Positions 44,864-55,341 of a stretch of DNA of 64,000 nt are shown here, one piece after another. This DNA comes from Chelativorans alearensis. Lineage in GTDB: Bacteria; Pseudomonadota; Alphaproteobacteria; Rhizobiales; Rhizobiaceae. Below the pieces are notes generated by a model, which saw only the letters and a list, made by a program, of their open reading frames with translations, did no database searches and was not told the DNA's origin. How positions within the stretch are numbered: position 1 is the first letter of the stretch; every line of letters starts with the position of its first letter. Location: NCBI RefSeq assembly GCF_010993735.1, contig NZ_WQNI01000007.1, positions 178,048 through 242,047 on the forward strand, given 5' to 3'. Position numbers and translations under genes: made by a program.

Positions 44864-46045
44864 ATGCCGGACCGAACGGGTATTGTTGTCGTCGGGGCAG
44901 GGCAGGCAGCCGTTCAGTTGGCAATATCCCTGCGCCACAAAGGCGTGAATCGCCCCATTACACTGTTTGGTGACGAGGTTCATCCGCCCTATCGCCGCCC
45001 GCCATTGTCCAAGAGCTTCCTCAAGGGCGATACGCCGCTGGAAAGTCTCTATTTCAGGCAGAAGGAGTGGTTTCAGCAGAATGATATTCACCTCCGCGTG
45101 GAATCCCGGGTGGAAGCCATCGACCGGGAGCGCAAAACAGTCCGCCTCGCAAATGAGGAAGTGCGTTACGGAGACCTGATTCTGGCAACCGGAACTCGGC
45201 CGCGTATCCTGCCTGATCTTCATCCGTCACTGCCCAATGTTCTCTATCTCCGCGGTATTGATGACGTTCAGAAGGCGATGACACTGCTGCCGGACTGCAG
45301 CAGCGTCGCCGTGATCGGCGGCGGTTTCATTGGACTGGAATTTGCTTCGGTGATGCGCGGGCTAGACCGGGACGTCACCGTCGTTGAATCGGCGCCGCGC
45401 CTGCTTTCGCGGGCGGTCTCGCCGATGATGTCGGACTGGTTCCTGTCGCTTCACCAGCGTCATGGCGTCGATGTCCGCCTTTCGGCGCGGTTAAAGGAGG
45501 TGGTGAAGGGGGGTGACGGCCGGGTGCTCGCGATCCGGCTCGAGGACGGAAGCCCGATTTCCGCTGACCTCATCGTAGTCGGTATTGGCGTGGTCCCCAA
45601 TGATGATCTCGCCGCTGACGCCGGCACCGATACCGACAACGGGGTTCGGGTGGACGCGAGGCTGCGCACCAGTGATCCCAATATCTATGCAATCGGCGAC
45701 TGCTGCAGCTTTCCGCTGCGGGACGGGCGCCACGTGCGGTTGGAATCGGTGCAGAATGCGGTCGATCAGGCGAAACATCTGGCTGCCTGCCTCGCTGGCC
45801 AGCCAACGCCATATGCAGCCGTGCCGTGGTTTTGGACCGATCAATTCGATACCAAACTGCAAATTGCCGGTTTGCTCAGATCATATGACGAAGCGCGCAT
45901 TGTCGGCGACCAGGGTGCTCCAAGCTATTCCATTGAATATTTGCGGGACAAGCGTCTCGTTGCTGTCGATTCCCTCAACGACGCACGGACCCACATTGCT
46001 GCGAGAAAGCTGCTTGCCATGGAAATGGGGGCGGCTGCGGCCTGA
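44864..46045 (+). CDS. Ferredoxin reductase (putidaredoxin-reductase type)
   Basis: A 393-residue FAD/NAD flavoprotein. GIVVVGAGQAAVQLAISLR (FAD, residues 6-24), YRRPPLSKSFLKG, ILATGTRPR, VAVIGGGFIGLEFASVM (NAD, near 147) and NIYAIGDCC (second FAD contact) follow the standard order. It transfers electrons from NADH to the ferredoxin. It may also serve the Rieske oxygenase, which has no reductase of its own nearby. Confidence 0.94.
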   Translation: MPDRTGIVVVGAGQAAVQLAISLRHKGVNRPITLFGDEVHPPYRRPPLSKSFLKGDTPLESLYFRQKEWFQQNDIHLRVESRVEAIDRERKTVRLANEEVRYGDLILATGTRPRILPDLHPSLPNVLYLRGIDDVQKAMTLLPDCSSVAVIGGGFIGLEFASVMRGLDRDVTVVESAPRLLSRAVSPMMSDWFLSLHQRHGVDVRLSARLKEVVKGGDGRVLAIRLEDGSPISADLIVVGIGVVPNDDLAADAGTDTDNGVRVDARLRTSDPNIYAIGDCCSFPLRDGRHVRLESVQNAVDQAKHLAACLAGQPTPYAAVPWFWTDQFDTKLQIAGLLRSYDEARIVGDQGAPSYSIEYLRDKRLVAVDSLNDARTHIAARKLLAMEMGAAAA

Positions 46046-46274
46046 CAAATCAGGATCGGCCCTCTTTTGTGGCAGAAAATGATGAATCATCAATATTGAC
46101 ATGGAATCGTATCTCGTGGAGAGTGGATTTCATAAGACGCTGGTGCCGTCGTGACGGCATGCCCTTATCTGCAACATCTGGGAGGAGTGCAGATGAAGGT
46201 GATCGCAATAGCTTTGGCGACCCATGCTGGTCGCGAGCCGGTGCCGACGAAGCAACTATGGGGAGGGGATTGAA

Positions 46275-47363
46275 GTGAAAAGAATACATCTTGTTGCCGG
46301 GCTTTTCGCCATGGTTTGTCAGTCGGCCCTTGCGGCTGATATCGACGGTGGGCCGCCGAGTTTGCCCTTGGGAGTGCAGGCGCAGATAAATCTCGACCGG
46401 GCCGGTCTGTTATGGAACATTTATTCCAACGACCAGTACGGCACGGTGCAGGCCCGGAGCGCTGATGCCCGCGCAACCTACACCACCGCGGCTCTTCCTG
46501 GCCCGACCAGCGGCTATGAGGATGCGAACAGCATGTTCATTCCGGGTCTGAATGTGGTCAAGGCGCTCCCCGGAGGTGAATCCTATCTGCGCTTCCAGCT
46601 CAGGGGCGCGACTAAGGATGCAGCCTCGAACCTGGTCGAGGTTGACGGAGGTGTCGGCGAGTTTCTCGTGACCTATCAGCGCTTCCCCACTGTGAATTCG
46701 ATGTACGCCATCGGCGCCTTTGTCGAGGGGGCCGACTTGGACATCGCCGGGCTGGGCAACGTCAAGCGCACGGGTTATGGTGTGCGACTGGACGGCGCCT
46801 ACGTGTTCAGCGATCATTGGGGGGTTGCCGGGCGTGCTCGATACTCGCTGGGGGAGTCCAAGTTGAGGGCTCCGATTCCGTTCCCCCCCGGTATGCTGAC
46901 GCGGGATCAGGGCAACGACATATTCTACACTCAAGTGGATTTCGTAGGACAATTTCGGAATAATGATCTGGGCTGGATACCCGAAGGATGGGTGCTGCAC
47001 CCGATCATCGGCGGGCAATATCAATATACCTCTATCGAGACGGTCACCGACAATCTGAATACTACCATGGCGGGTGTGAATGGTTCCACCGAGGAATACG
47101 GCACCGCCTGGGTGAAGATGCAATTCCAGAAGGAAGTCCCTCCGGGACACTGGGCACCCAACGTCACGCTCGGGCTTGAACAGGAATGGGTCAACAGCCT
47201 GAACGCCTATGTTGACGAGCCCACCTTTGGCTTTGTCGAACTCGGCCTGTCGAAAATGTGGCAAAATGGCACCCGCGTGGACTTCGTTTACGGCCGACAC
47301 CAGAGCCTGAACGGAAATCGTTCCAGCCAGTCTCTGGTCACGTCAATCAGCTTGAATTTCTAA
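46275..47363 (+). CDS. Outer-membrane beta-barrel protein, putative channel
   Basis: A 362-residue protein with a Sec signal peptide (KRIHLVAGLFAMVCQSALA) and alternating beta-strand pattern to a C-terminal Phe (SLVTSISLNF), the mark of an outer-membrane barrel. I cannot place it in a named family. It starts with GTG at 46275, after GGGAGGGG. TTGACA with a CGTAT core at 46096-46112 is loosely like the shared motif. Position after the P450 system suggests uptake of the substrate. Confidence 0.75.
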   Translation: MKRIHLVAGLFAMVCQSALAADIDGGPPSLPLGVQAQINLDRAGLLWNIYSNDQYGTVQARSADARATYTTAALPGPTSGYEDANSMFIPGLNVVKALPGGESYLRFQLRGATKDAASNLVEVDGGVGEFLVTYQRFPTVNSMYAIGAFVEGADLDIAGLGNVKRTGYGVRLDGAYVFSDHWGVAGRARYSLGESKLRAPIPFPPGMLTRDQGNDIFYTQVDFVGQFRNNDLGWIPEGWVLHPIIGGQYQYTSIETVTDNLNTTMAGVNGSTEEYGTAWVKMQFQKEVPPGHWAPNVTLGLEQEWVNSLNAYVDEPTFGFVELGLSKMWQNGTRVDFVYGRHQSLNGNRSSQSLVTSISLNF

Positions 47364-47364
47364 A

Positions 47365-47382
47365 TCCTAGGTTTGTCTAGGA
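47365..47382 (+). terminator. Weak hairpin after the barrel gene
   Basis: TCCTAG and CTAGGA form a 6-bp stem around GTTTGT, directly after the stop codon. There is no T-run. It marks the end of the catabolic part. Confidence 0.3.
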
Positions 47383-47987
47383 CTCTCAATTAAGCTGATA
47401 TCGTCAGGCAACAGCGGAAGGCTGGTCGCATCCGCAATCGCAGATGTTAATGTGAGCTCTGCTTCTACGCTGCGGTACGAAATAATGCGCTACGGTTTCC
47501 GGCAAGAAGATTTTCCAGAATCTCATAGGATGTCTTCGTCAGTCGCAAGTAATGATTAAATCCTACCCCCGCAACCAAATCCTACGCTGCACTATCCCAC
47601 AGTAGCCGAAAACTGCGATCTAGTTCACCAGAGCACTACGCTCTGCAGAACGCAGCGATTACATAGTAGCTCATAGCAGCCTTTCCGCTTTGCGCCCATG
47701 CCGGTCGTTGGTGTCGAGGCCGGGCATCCTAGAAGCTGACGGGCTGGTTTCCCGCGTGCGCGCAACGTCGCACGAGCATCGGTTGTGACGGTTTCCGGGC
47801 AGGATGGGCGAAGAGCCGATCTTCGCCTTATACTCAACGTCCCACAGAGGGCGGAATGCGGAGCGACGCATACGTAGCGCGTCGTTCACAGTGACCAATC
47901 GAAACGGCCTTTCATCTTGAATGGTGTTCTCCGCTGAACTGCCAGAGCATTGTGAGATCGGGCCGCATCAACAATGATGAATATCAC
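47383..47987. other. Boundary stretch without genes
   Basis: Lower GC than the catabolic part and no convincing coding frame. Gene content changes from catabolic to defence-like here. Confidence 0.45.
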
Positions 47988-50900
47988 TCAGGTGCCGTCC
48001 TTGATCATCTTGATCAGGCTGGCGACCTGGTTGTGATCGATGCCGATTTTCTCAGTCGTGGTGATAAGCGTTGCGACTTCACCGCCGCCTTCCTCGGGGG
48101 GCTTCACCCCGTTCTTTCGATACCATTCCTGTTTGTAGCCCCATTTCTCGTCGTATTCGGGGTTGCCGAGCATACCGAGATGTTCCCACAGCCAGGTGAC
48201 ACCGGTATCCGGGTCCTCGATCGTAAAGTCAGGGTAGCGGCGGCTGCCGTCTTTACCGATGAACGGCAACTCGTAAGCATATTCGATCCCGGAGGCGCTT
48301 AGTTCGTTGGCGATAATGACCTCCGATTTGGAAATCATCAGCTCCTTGCGTCGTGACATATGAATATGCTTGCCGTCATAGACATGCTGGCCTATCTGCA
48401 CCGGCTCCGGAGCTTCGAACAGGTTTGTCAGACGACGCGCTGCGTCCGAAAGATGCCGGTACTCAAGGAGCTTGTGCGGTTCGCCCTGGCAGAACAGAAC
48501 AAGTCGTTCATTCTGGCGGGTCAGCGCTGTATAAAGCAGCTCGCGCGAGAGAATCCGGCAGGGGTTCGGTAGCACCACGAACACGGTGTCAAACTCGCTG
48601 CCCTGGGCCTTGTGAACTGTCAGCGCATAGGCGAGTTCGAGCAGGTTTTTGTCCTCGCCAAGATCGCTTTGCCAGTAGGTGTATTCATAGCCCGGCTGCG
48701 ATGAGAGCGTGACCTTCAGATTGTTGAGCTTTGTATTCTTGCCCTTTTTCTTAAAGGGACCGGTGACAATGCCGATCTCGCCATTCGCCACATAGAGCAG
48801 CGGCTCGGTGCCATCGTCGAACTCTTCGGGGAAGACCCACCGCCTGCGATGGTTGCCGAGATTGATCACCTTGTCGCCATAGATTATCCCGTCGCCGCCC
48901 ATCGGTGTCGGCACCTTGGCGAACCTCCGATCTGCAAGCGCCGCCTTGCGTTTTGTCTCGCCACGAAAGCCTTGCTGGATTAGGCGATTGAGCGTGATCG
49001 TGCCCGCTGCCTCGCCCTTGATGGGCGAGAGGATTTGCCATCGGTCCGCCGCCGGTCCCGAGCTCCAGAAGTTGAAGTAGACCGATGCGTCGCTCAAATT
49101 ACCGCCGAGAGCCTGCGCAGCAAATGACTGCTCAAGGTTTTTCGGATCGATGCCGAGCTCCTCGCCGATCACCAAGGGCAGCATCGTCGCCAGCGCTGCA
49201 GGGGAAGACCAGGAACAGATTCTTAGGTGCGGGCCGATTTCACCGTCAGTGACACCGGCAATGATCTCGTCTTGCGCCGGTCCCGCAGGGCGACCGCTGA
49301 ACAGTTCGGCAAATTCCAGATCGCGCCTCTCTTTGCCCTTCTGGCGGCTGCCGATAGTCAGTTCGGCATAACCTTTGCCGATGCGCGGCTCTTTGAACGC
49401 GAAGTTTTCCGGCTGCAGGAGTTTGACGATATCGATAAATGGCCGTCCCGCTCCGATGGGCGGAAGCTGGCTCGGGTCGCCGACCAGGATGATCCGCTCA
49501 ATGCCGCCAAGGCCGTCAAGCAGCGCGGCAAGCTGCTCTTCGGTCAGCATCGAGGCTTCATCGACGATCACGGTCTTGCAGGCAGAGTAGCGCTCCGTAT
49601 CGCCGATGACATGATAGCTTTGGGTCGCTTCGTGATAGCGCTGTGGGCGCAGGAACTGCGCCAAGGTCTTTGCCTCCAGTCCCGTCGAAAGCTGCAGACG
49701 CACCCGTGCCTTGCCGGTCGGGGCAAGCAGAAGAATGCCGCGATTTGCTATCGGCTCGGCTTCACAAAGAAATTTCAGAAGGGTCGTCTTACCCGTGCCC
49801 GCAGGGCCGATCAGCACAGAAAAGCGCGAGGCCGCGAGCTCTTCGAGAGCGGCAGCCTTTTCCTTGCGGCGAAGATATTCGCTTGACCCCTTCGACGCCT
49901 TCTTGTCGTCTGGAAATGTTTCGTCCAGCTTGTCCAGCCAGTTGATCTCTACAGTGTGGCGCTTTCCCTGATTGACGCGCTTTCTGACCGTGATCCCGAT
50001 CAGCTTACGGGATATGACCAACCGGTCGAGCTGGTAGGCGGCTTTGCCGTTCTCCAACTGACATTCGGTGATAATCGGTCCGAGCTTGTCGGCATGGATT
50101 TCAAACTGATCATCAGACGCCGGGAGCGGCGGGCTCAGGGGCTTATCGCGCAATATTGCAATAATATCCGCCCGCGACATTAAGGTGTGACCGTTGATCG
50201 CGGCATCTTCCAGCACAGCTGCAGTTGCTGCACGGAGGCGTCTGCCATCGACAGGACCGGTGATTTTGGATGGTGCTGGCAAAGGATGTTTCGAGGCGAT
50301 CGCCTTCTCCGGAAACGCGCCTTGATCGATCGTTTCGAACGCGATCGATTCCGGCTGGTCGCGATCGCATTCATAGAGCAGGTAAGGGTTATCCAAGATG
50401 GCTGCATCGCTCAGTTCGGCGCCGGACAGGTCGATTCCTGCATTGCTGCGGGATGACTCGTCCCACCAGCGCATCGCCTGCGGCAACGTGATATCAAAAC
50501 GGGCGAGTAGCTTGCCGAAGGCCAGCCGGTCACTGCCGCGCTTGCCGGCAAGATAGGCCCATGTATCTGAGAACCCCTCGACTTGGTCTTTCAGATCACC
50601 CGGCAGCTCTTTTGGGTCTTTGACCAGAGCCGCAAGGACCGGCCACGGGTCGCCGTTTTCGCCTGCTTTCTCCCAGCAATGATAGGCGAGTTGATAACCG
50701 TGCTCGACGCCCATGGCGCACAGAACCGCCCCCATTCCCGGAAAGGGGCCGCGCATGGTCCAGAGCTCGCCGAGTTGTTGGTCGATCCATTTTTGTTGCT
50801 GGCTCCAGTCGCCCCCGAAATGCTCTTCGTAGTTTGCCAGCGCCGTCTTGACGCTCAGCAGGGCAGCGATTGCCGTTCCCGGCGAGACATGCTCGCTCGC

Positions 50901-51785
50901 AAACAGGAACTCCTCGCGATATGCATCGGGAATGAATGCCATATAAGGCGACGAATCGAGCGTTGGGTTGTTGTCGCAGCGCTCAAGTAGATCGTGATAG
51001 GGCAGCAGCACGCCATCCTTGCCGTTAGGCCGGATGGAATGACCGACCGAGCGCTCCCACAGATATGAGCGTAGCCCGTCATGTTTGGGTGGATCGTAGT
51101 CCCATTCCTGCAACTCTCCGACTGAGGTGATCCGGCCAACGCCGATCAGCATCCACTTGTCATCGTCGACTAGCGGAGTGCGCTTGGCATAGGCAAAGAT
51201 CAGGCTTTGCTTGGGCTTGAGTGCGCCGAAGAAGGCATCAAGTAATGCCGCCTGATTTTTCTCGCCCTGAATCCAAGGCCGACCGGCAAGCCATCCCGGT
51301 TCATCAGGTTCGTGCTCGGGCGCGGATTCGATCCCATAGCGCTCGACCAGGGAATAGTTATCGAGCTTGCCTTTGCTCCAGTCCTTACCCCAGGCGCGCT
51401 CTTTTAACAGCCAGCCGAACGGCGTTGCCGCCGCCGAGTAGGCGGGATGGATGAAAGCGGTGTCGGCGATGTGGCTATGGTGCTCACTCGTGCTCGAATA
51501 GGCATGGTGAGCAATCCGGCGCTGCGGGCGTTTCGACAGGAAGTTCACGCGCTCGGCAAAACAGGGCGGAACGTCCTTGACCGGAATATCGTCAAGAAAC
51601 TCGCCCGCATAGGTTTCTTCCAGATCGCCATCCTTGCTTGCGCCGATGCGGTTCAGCGCAAGACAGCTCGCATTCTCGCGCGGCGCGCGGCAGACGGTGC
51701 CGTCCCATCCATTGTCATGCCAGGGAACGCGGATTGACAGGTGGCGTATCGGAATGCAGGGGGATGATTTGTTGATGTTTTTCAT
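47988..51785 (-). CDS. RecD-like SF1 helicase with possible C-terminal nuclease domain
   Basis: A 1265-residue protein. The N-terminal 600 residues (SIRVPWHDNGWDGTVCRAP near the start) have no fold that I can name. The helicase core has Walker A LIGPAGTGKTTLLKFL near residue 655, TVIVDEASMLTEEQL (Walker B) near 740, VGDPSQLPPIGAGRP, and the UvrD_C-like ALTVHKAQGSEFDTVFVVLP with YTALTRQNERLVLF near 1060-1090. The last part (ANELSASGIEYAYELPF, RRYPDFTIED, WLWEHLG) resembles PD-(D/E)XK nucleases. ATG at 51785 directly abuts GGAGA, so the start is uncertain. It follows the SF2 helicase on the same strand. Confidence 0.85.
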   Translation of the reverse strand: MKNINKSSPCIPIRHLSIRVPWHDNGWDGTVCRAPRENASCLALNRIGASKDGDLEETYAGEFLDDIPVKDVPPCFAERVNFLSKRPQRRIAHHAYSSTSEHHSHIADTAFIHPAYSAAATPFGWLLKERAWGKDWSKGKLDNYSLVERYGIESAPEHEPDEPGWLAGRPWIQGEKNQAALLDAFFGALKPKQSLIFAYAKRTPLVDDDKWMLIGVGRITSVGELQEWDYDPPKHDGLRSYLWERSVGHSIRPNGKDGVLLPYHDLLERCDNNPTLDSSPYMAFIPDAYREEFLFASEHVSPGTAIAALLSVKTALANYEEHFGGDWSQQQKWIDQQLGELWTMRGPFPGMGAVLCAMGVEHGYQLAYHCWEKAGENGDPWPVLAALVKDPKELPGDLKDQVEGFSDTWAYLAGKRGSDRLAFGKLLARFDITLPQAMRWWDESSRSNAGIDLSGAELSDAAILDNPYLLYECDRDQPESIAFETIDQGAFPEKAIASKHPLPAPSKITGPVDGRRLRAATAAVLEDAAINGHTLMSRADIIAILRDKPLSPPLPASDDQFEIHADKLGPIITECQLENGKAAYQLDRLVISRKLIGITVRKRVNQGKRHTVEINWLDKLDETFPDDKKASKGSSEYLRRKEKAAALEELAASRFSVLIGPAGTGKTTLLKFLCEAEPIANRGILLLAPTGKARVRLQLSTGLEAKTLAQFLRPQRYHEATQSYHVIGDTERYSACKTVIVDEASMLTEEQLAALLDGLGGIERIILVGDPSQLPPIGAGRPFIDIVKLLQPENFAFKEPRIGKGYAELTIGSRQKGKERRDLEFAELFSGRPAGPAQDEIIAGVTDGEIGPHLRICSWSSPAALATMLPLVIGEELGIDPKNLEQSFAAQALGGNLSDASVYFNFWSSGPAADRWQILSPIKGEAAGTITLNRLIQQGFRGETKRKAALADRRFAKVPTPMGGDGIIYGDKVINLGNHRRRWVFPEEFDDGTEPLLYVANGEIGIVTGPFKKKGKNTKLNNLKVTLSSQPGYEYTYWQSDLGEDKNLLELAYALTVHKAQGSEFDTVFVVLPNPCRILSRELLYTALTRQNERLVLFCQGEPHKLLEYRHLSDAARRLTNLFEAPEPVQIGQHVYDGKHIHMSRRKELMISKSEVIIANELSASGIEYAYELPFIGKDGSRRYPDFTIEDPDTGVTWLWEHLGMLGNPEYDEKWGYKQEWYRKNGVKPPEEGGGEVATLITTTEKIGIDHNQVASLIKMIKDGT

Positions 51786-51940
51786 TCTCCAACGAACTCT
51801 TATTCTAGCTAACCTAAGCCCCGACTTCCCTCCAGGTGTTTGGAGAGTCCTGGGTTTCATTGGTCAGCGTGTCCATCCCACCTAATGAGAGACAATGCCG
51901 ATCTAGCGCCGGCCCGTCTCGGCGAACAGGCACTAGCGCC

Positions 51941-54871
51941 CTAAGCACTAGTCAGCCATTGAGCCTTGGCCGCCCCGCCACGCTGTGCGTAGTCCAACCC
52001 ATAAACCATCAGGTCGGCGAGGTGTGCATTCACGGCTCCCCTTGATATGCCTGGCTGCACACCAAAGATTTCAAACGTCAGTCCGGTTGGCGGGGTATTT
52101 TCGAGCGCCTGTTTCATGGCGTCGAAATCCCCTCTCACAATTCGCGACGGATTACGGTGACGACCTGGATTGACGCGATGTTCAATGTGCTGAACAAGCA
52201 CAGCAGCATCGCAAAAAGCGATCGATTTCAGCATTTGCCCCGACACTTCATAGACATCGCCTACGCGCCCACCTGAAGGTGCGCCGCCCGCGCCTTTGCA
52301 GTGGTAGAGCCTGACCACAAGGGAGCCGTCCGGATTTTGCACAAACGCAATATAGTCGGCTGCCTCTCCGCTGCGGTGGTCGTAAACGAGCGCAACGAGG
52401 TCGGCCAATGCACACAGATGCCTCTCCAGCCACTGATGGACGCTCAGCCTTCCATCAGGCTGGTCCGGCCCGAACTCTAGGTCGATCTTGCAGTTGTCCC
52501 AGGCGAGAGCCTCGGCATCGCCATCGCGAAGCTGCGTGACGACATTAGCTGCTGCGGCAATAAGATTGACACCTATGAATGACGACTTGTCAGCCGCGTA
52601 AAAGACCGGAGGATGGTGGGATAGCCATGACGCAAGGTCCGTCCACTCGTCATAACCTGTGACGATCTCGACATCGCTTGCCCCGACCTTAGTGAACAAA
52701 GCTCCGCCACCAAGGTTGAAGCAAAAGCTTTCGCTGAAGGTATCGGAGACGACATCGAAGGTCATGGCCGAACGCGCTGCGTTGACCTGGAAATTGGTGA
52801 GCTCGAGATCGGTGACGATCCCATAGGTCCAAGGTGCGCCAGCTCCGGCCCGCCACCGGACGCGCGGCGCTAGGCGATAAGCTTGCTTGTGCCAGCCGGT
52901 GGCAATGATATGTTCCGGGATCTGGCGCAAGGTGCGCGCATGCTGGATGATGTCGAGTTGCGATGCTGAGATTCCGCCGCCGCCGCCAAGCCTTCCGTTC
53001 AGCACGGTGATCCACTCGATGTATTCGGCGACGGTGAGGCGTTGGTTAGACCAGATGCGCGAGCTGCTGCTGGCACCTATCGTCTCACGCACCTCATCAC
53101 CGCCCACGCCGCTTCCGAAAAAGTGGCCCTGCGAATAGGCGCGGGCATCGCCAGTTGTAATTGCACGCTCCGCCGCCGGACCTGTCATCACACGGTAAGA
53201 CTCGGCCTGAGAATTCACGGCCGTGTTCCTTAGGCCGACGTTGTAGAACCTAAGGCTGTTCAACCCACTCAAGGCACGGCGCGTACGCTCGTAACTAATC
53301 GGTCGATGCTGATCGGGCAGCGACGTCTGTATGAGATCTAGGTAGATGCGAGCCGTACGACGGGTCGAGCCAATATAGCACAAGCGCGATGCCTGATTGT
53401 ACGCCAGCAGGAATGCGTCATGGCGCACGTTCAGCAGAACATCGGACGTCGCCCAGTTGGGTGGAGATGTGTCTACGGTCAGAAGCAGCGTCACCAGGCC
53501 ATCTTCCGATGTCCACTGCTTGGCCACCCTCAGGTTGCGACCAATAACGGCTCCAAATAGTGAGAAATCCGGCTGAGCTTGGCACTCGAAGATTTGCGCG
53601 TGCGCATAGAGCTCCAGCAGGAGAGGAGTCACGGAATCGTAGTCGGAGTCGGCCTGCTTGCTAATCTTGAGGAAATCCAGCACCTCACGGTCAGCTTCCG
53701 CTTCCGCGATCTGCGCGCGCGCAACCTCGTCGATCATCTCCGCGATGTCGACGCCTTCCTTGAACAGCTTTATCGAAGCTTCTTTCAGTCGTGAGAGCGG
53801 TGCAACGAGGGTTGCATCGCCAGTCGCGGCATCGTTCGTACGTGCGAAGCGGCCGATGAACTGCAAAGTAGGGACAAGTGAGCGGTGCGGGGCGTGCAGC
53901 GCCGCGATCTTCAATTTGGGGAAGTCATAGCCCTCACCGAACATGTCGACGCAGACAACACCATCGATCTCGCCCGCGAGCAGCTCGGTCTCAGCCTTAT
54001 CCTGGGTGCGCTTCGATGCGTGACTGTCGATAGCCCTTACACGTGCGCCAGCCTCTTCGTAGAGACCCACCAACTGCCGCGCTGACGCTATCGTCGCGGC
54101 ACGGACGAAGATGCGATGATCAAAGCCATTCGCTTGATCAGCGCGCAGCTGCGCGACTGCCGTTCGTGCAACCGAACGGTCGATTTCGTCATCATCATTG
54201 GCATTCCGCACTGGTGCCGGCGTGAACGTGACGCGCCCGAAGGCGGATTCCTTCACGGCTTTTGTGACCGGATACCAATAGGCCATCCTTCCTGGGATTA
54301 CCTGTCGATCCCGGCGGAAGGGTGTAGCGGTCAAGAAGACAAACCTCGCTCCGGGATAATGTGCTAGGAAGGCTGCCCACGTCTCCGCAGGGGCGTGATG
54401 CGCCTCATCGAAGATGATCACGTCGAAGAGGTTTTGTGCGGCTTCCGGCGCGACAACCGGAGAGAAACTCTGCGGTGTCGAGATGACAACGTCTTGTTCC
54501 GCGACTTTTGTCCATGCCGAGGCATCGGCGGGGGCGCCCTTTTGACCGAGCACTGCGGGATTAGGGGTAGCGGCGGTGATGACGCCGAGGCGACGAAGGA
54601 CGGAGAGTTCCTTGAAATGGCTAGTAGTCTGCCGCCGCAAAGCGTCGGATGGCTCCACGACCAACATCCGCCGAGCCCGCAACAAAAAAGGCAGAGCCAT
54701 CAGGAGCGCTGTCTTCCCATAACCTGTCGGCAAGGAAAGGATCGCTGGCTCATCATACACCGAGAAATGCGCAAGCACGGAGTGCAATGCGCCCAACTGA
54801 CCTGGGCGAAAGCCTGTATTAGGTGCGCCGACCAGATTGAGTGCAAGATCATTGTCGGTAAAATATGGCAT
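51941..54871 (-). CDS. DEAD/DEAH-box SF2 helicase with unknown C-terminal domain
   Basis: A 976-residue protein. RPGQLGALHSVLAHF (Q-motif-like), LSLPTGYGKTALLMALP (motif I), FDEAHHAPAETW (motif II), FLTATPFRRDRQ (motif III) and LQFIGRFARTND (motif VI) are in the first 350 residues. The remaining 600 residues are unrecognised; ADYIAFVQNPDGSLVVRLYH followed by CKG near residue 850 recalls a degenerate D-ExK nuclease core. It starts 155 bases upstream of the RecD-like start and probably forms an operon with it. Such large helicase pairs are typical of defence islands; the role here is inferred. Confidence 0.88.
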   Translation of the reverse strand: MPYFTDNDLALNLVGAPNTGFRPGQLGALHSVLAHFSVYDEPAILSLPTGYGKTALLMALPFLLRARRMLVVEPSDALRRQTTSHFKELSVLRRLGVITAATPNPAVLGQKGAPADASAWTKVAEQDVVISTPQSFSPVVAPEAAQNLFDVIIFDEAHHAPAETWAAFLAHYPGARFVFLTATPFRRDRQVIPGRMAYWYPVTKAVKESAFGRVTFTPAPVRNANDDDEIDRSVARTAVAQLRADQANGFDHRIFVRAATIASARQLVGLYEEAGARVRAIDSHASKRTQDKAETELLAGEIDGVVCVDMFGEGYDFPKLKIAALHAPHRSLVPTLQFIGRFARTNDAATGDATLVAPLSRLKEASIKLFKEGVDIAEMIDEVARAQIAEAEADREVLDFLKISKQADSDYDSVTPLLLELYAHAQIFECQAQPDFSLFGAVIGRNLRVAKQWTSEDGLVTLLLTVDTSPPNWATSDVLLNVRHDAFLLAYNQASRLCYIGSTRRTARIYLDLIQTSLPDQHRPISYERTRRALSGLNSLRFYNVGLRNTAVNSQAESYRVMTGPAAERAITTGDARAYSQGHFFGSGVGGDEVRETIGASSSSRIWSNQRLTVAEYIEWITVLNGRLGGGGGISASQLDIIQHARTLRQIPEHIIATGWHKQAYRLAPRVRWRAGAGAPWTYGIVTDLELTNFQVNAARSAMTFDVVSDTFSESFCFNLGGGALFTKVGASDVEIVTGYDEWTDLASWLSHHPPVFYAADKSSFIGVNLIAAAANVVTQLRDGDAEALAWDNCKIDLEFGPDQPDGRLSVHQWLERHLCALADLVALVYDHRSGEAADYIAFVQNPDGSLVVRLYHCKGAGGAPSGGRVGDVYEVSGQMLKSIAFCDAAVLVQHIEHRVNPGRHRNPSRIVRGDFDAMKQALENTPPTGLTFEIFGVQPGISRGAVNAHLADLMVYGLDYAQRGGAAKAQWLTSA

Positions 54872-55341
54872 CTAGTCCCCCCTTTGATTGGACAAGATTC
54901 CAATTTAATTCGCAAGTGTTGACTTGCGGATACATCGTCTATGCTGTCGAGACCATCTCAGTGAACTGCAAGGTTTTCCGCAGGCTTGAGCTGGCCATCC
55001 AAGGGCTTGATCGACAATTTCAGCGGCATCTGCCCGGCGATACGTTTACTATCGCGGTCCAGACACCTGAAAGCAGTCAGTTGGTTCACAGCCCCCGGGC
55101 TGCCGAGCAGCCTTGCGCCGTTTATAAGCCATAGCGGCAAATGTTGCCTCCGCCCCGAAAGTGGACATCGCGGAGAAACGTGCGGAGGCCATAGTCGCGC
55201 CAGAAGCGACCCCTCTCACACTGCAGCGATAAATTTGCACCACCACAGTGGAAGAAGCGATAACTGGCCAAATGGGCACCGATTAGGCTATGGCAGCAAT
55301 AGAGTCACTGGAGACGAGTGACTAGATCGACTAATCGGCCC
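54872..55341. other. Intergenic stretch
   Basis: No frame with family character or ribosome site. The promoter of the helicase pair must lie at its left end; no clear motif is seen. Confidence 0.4.
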
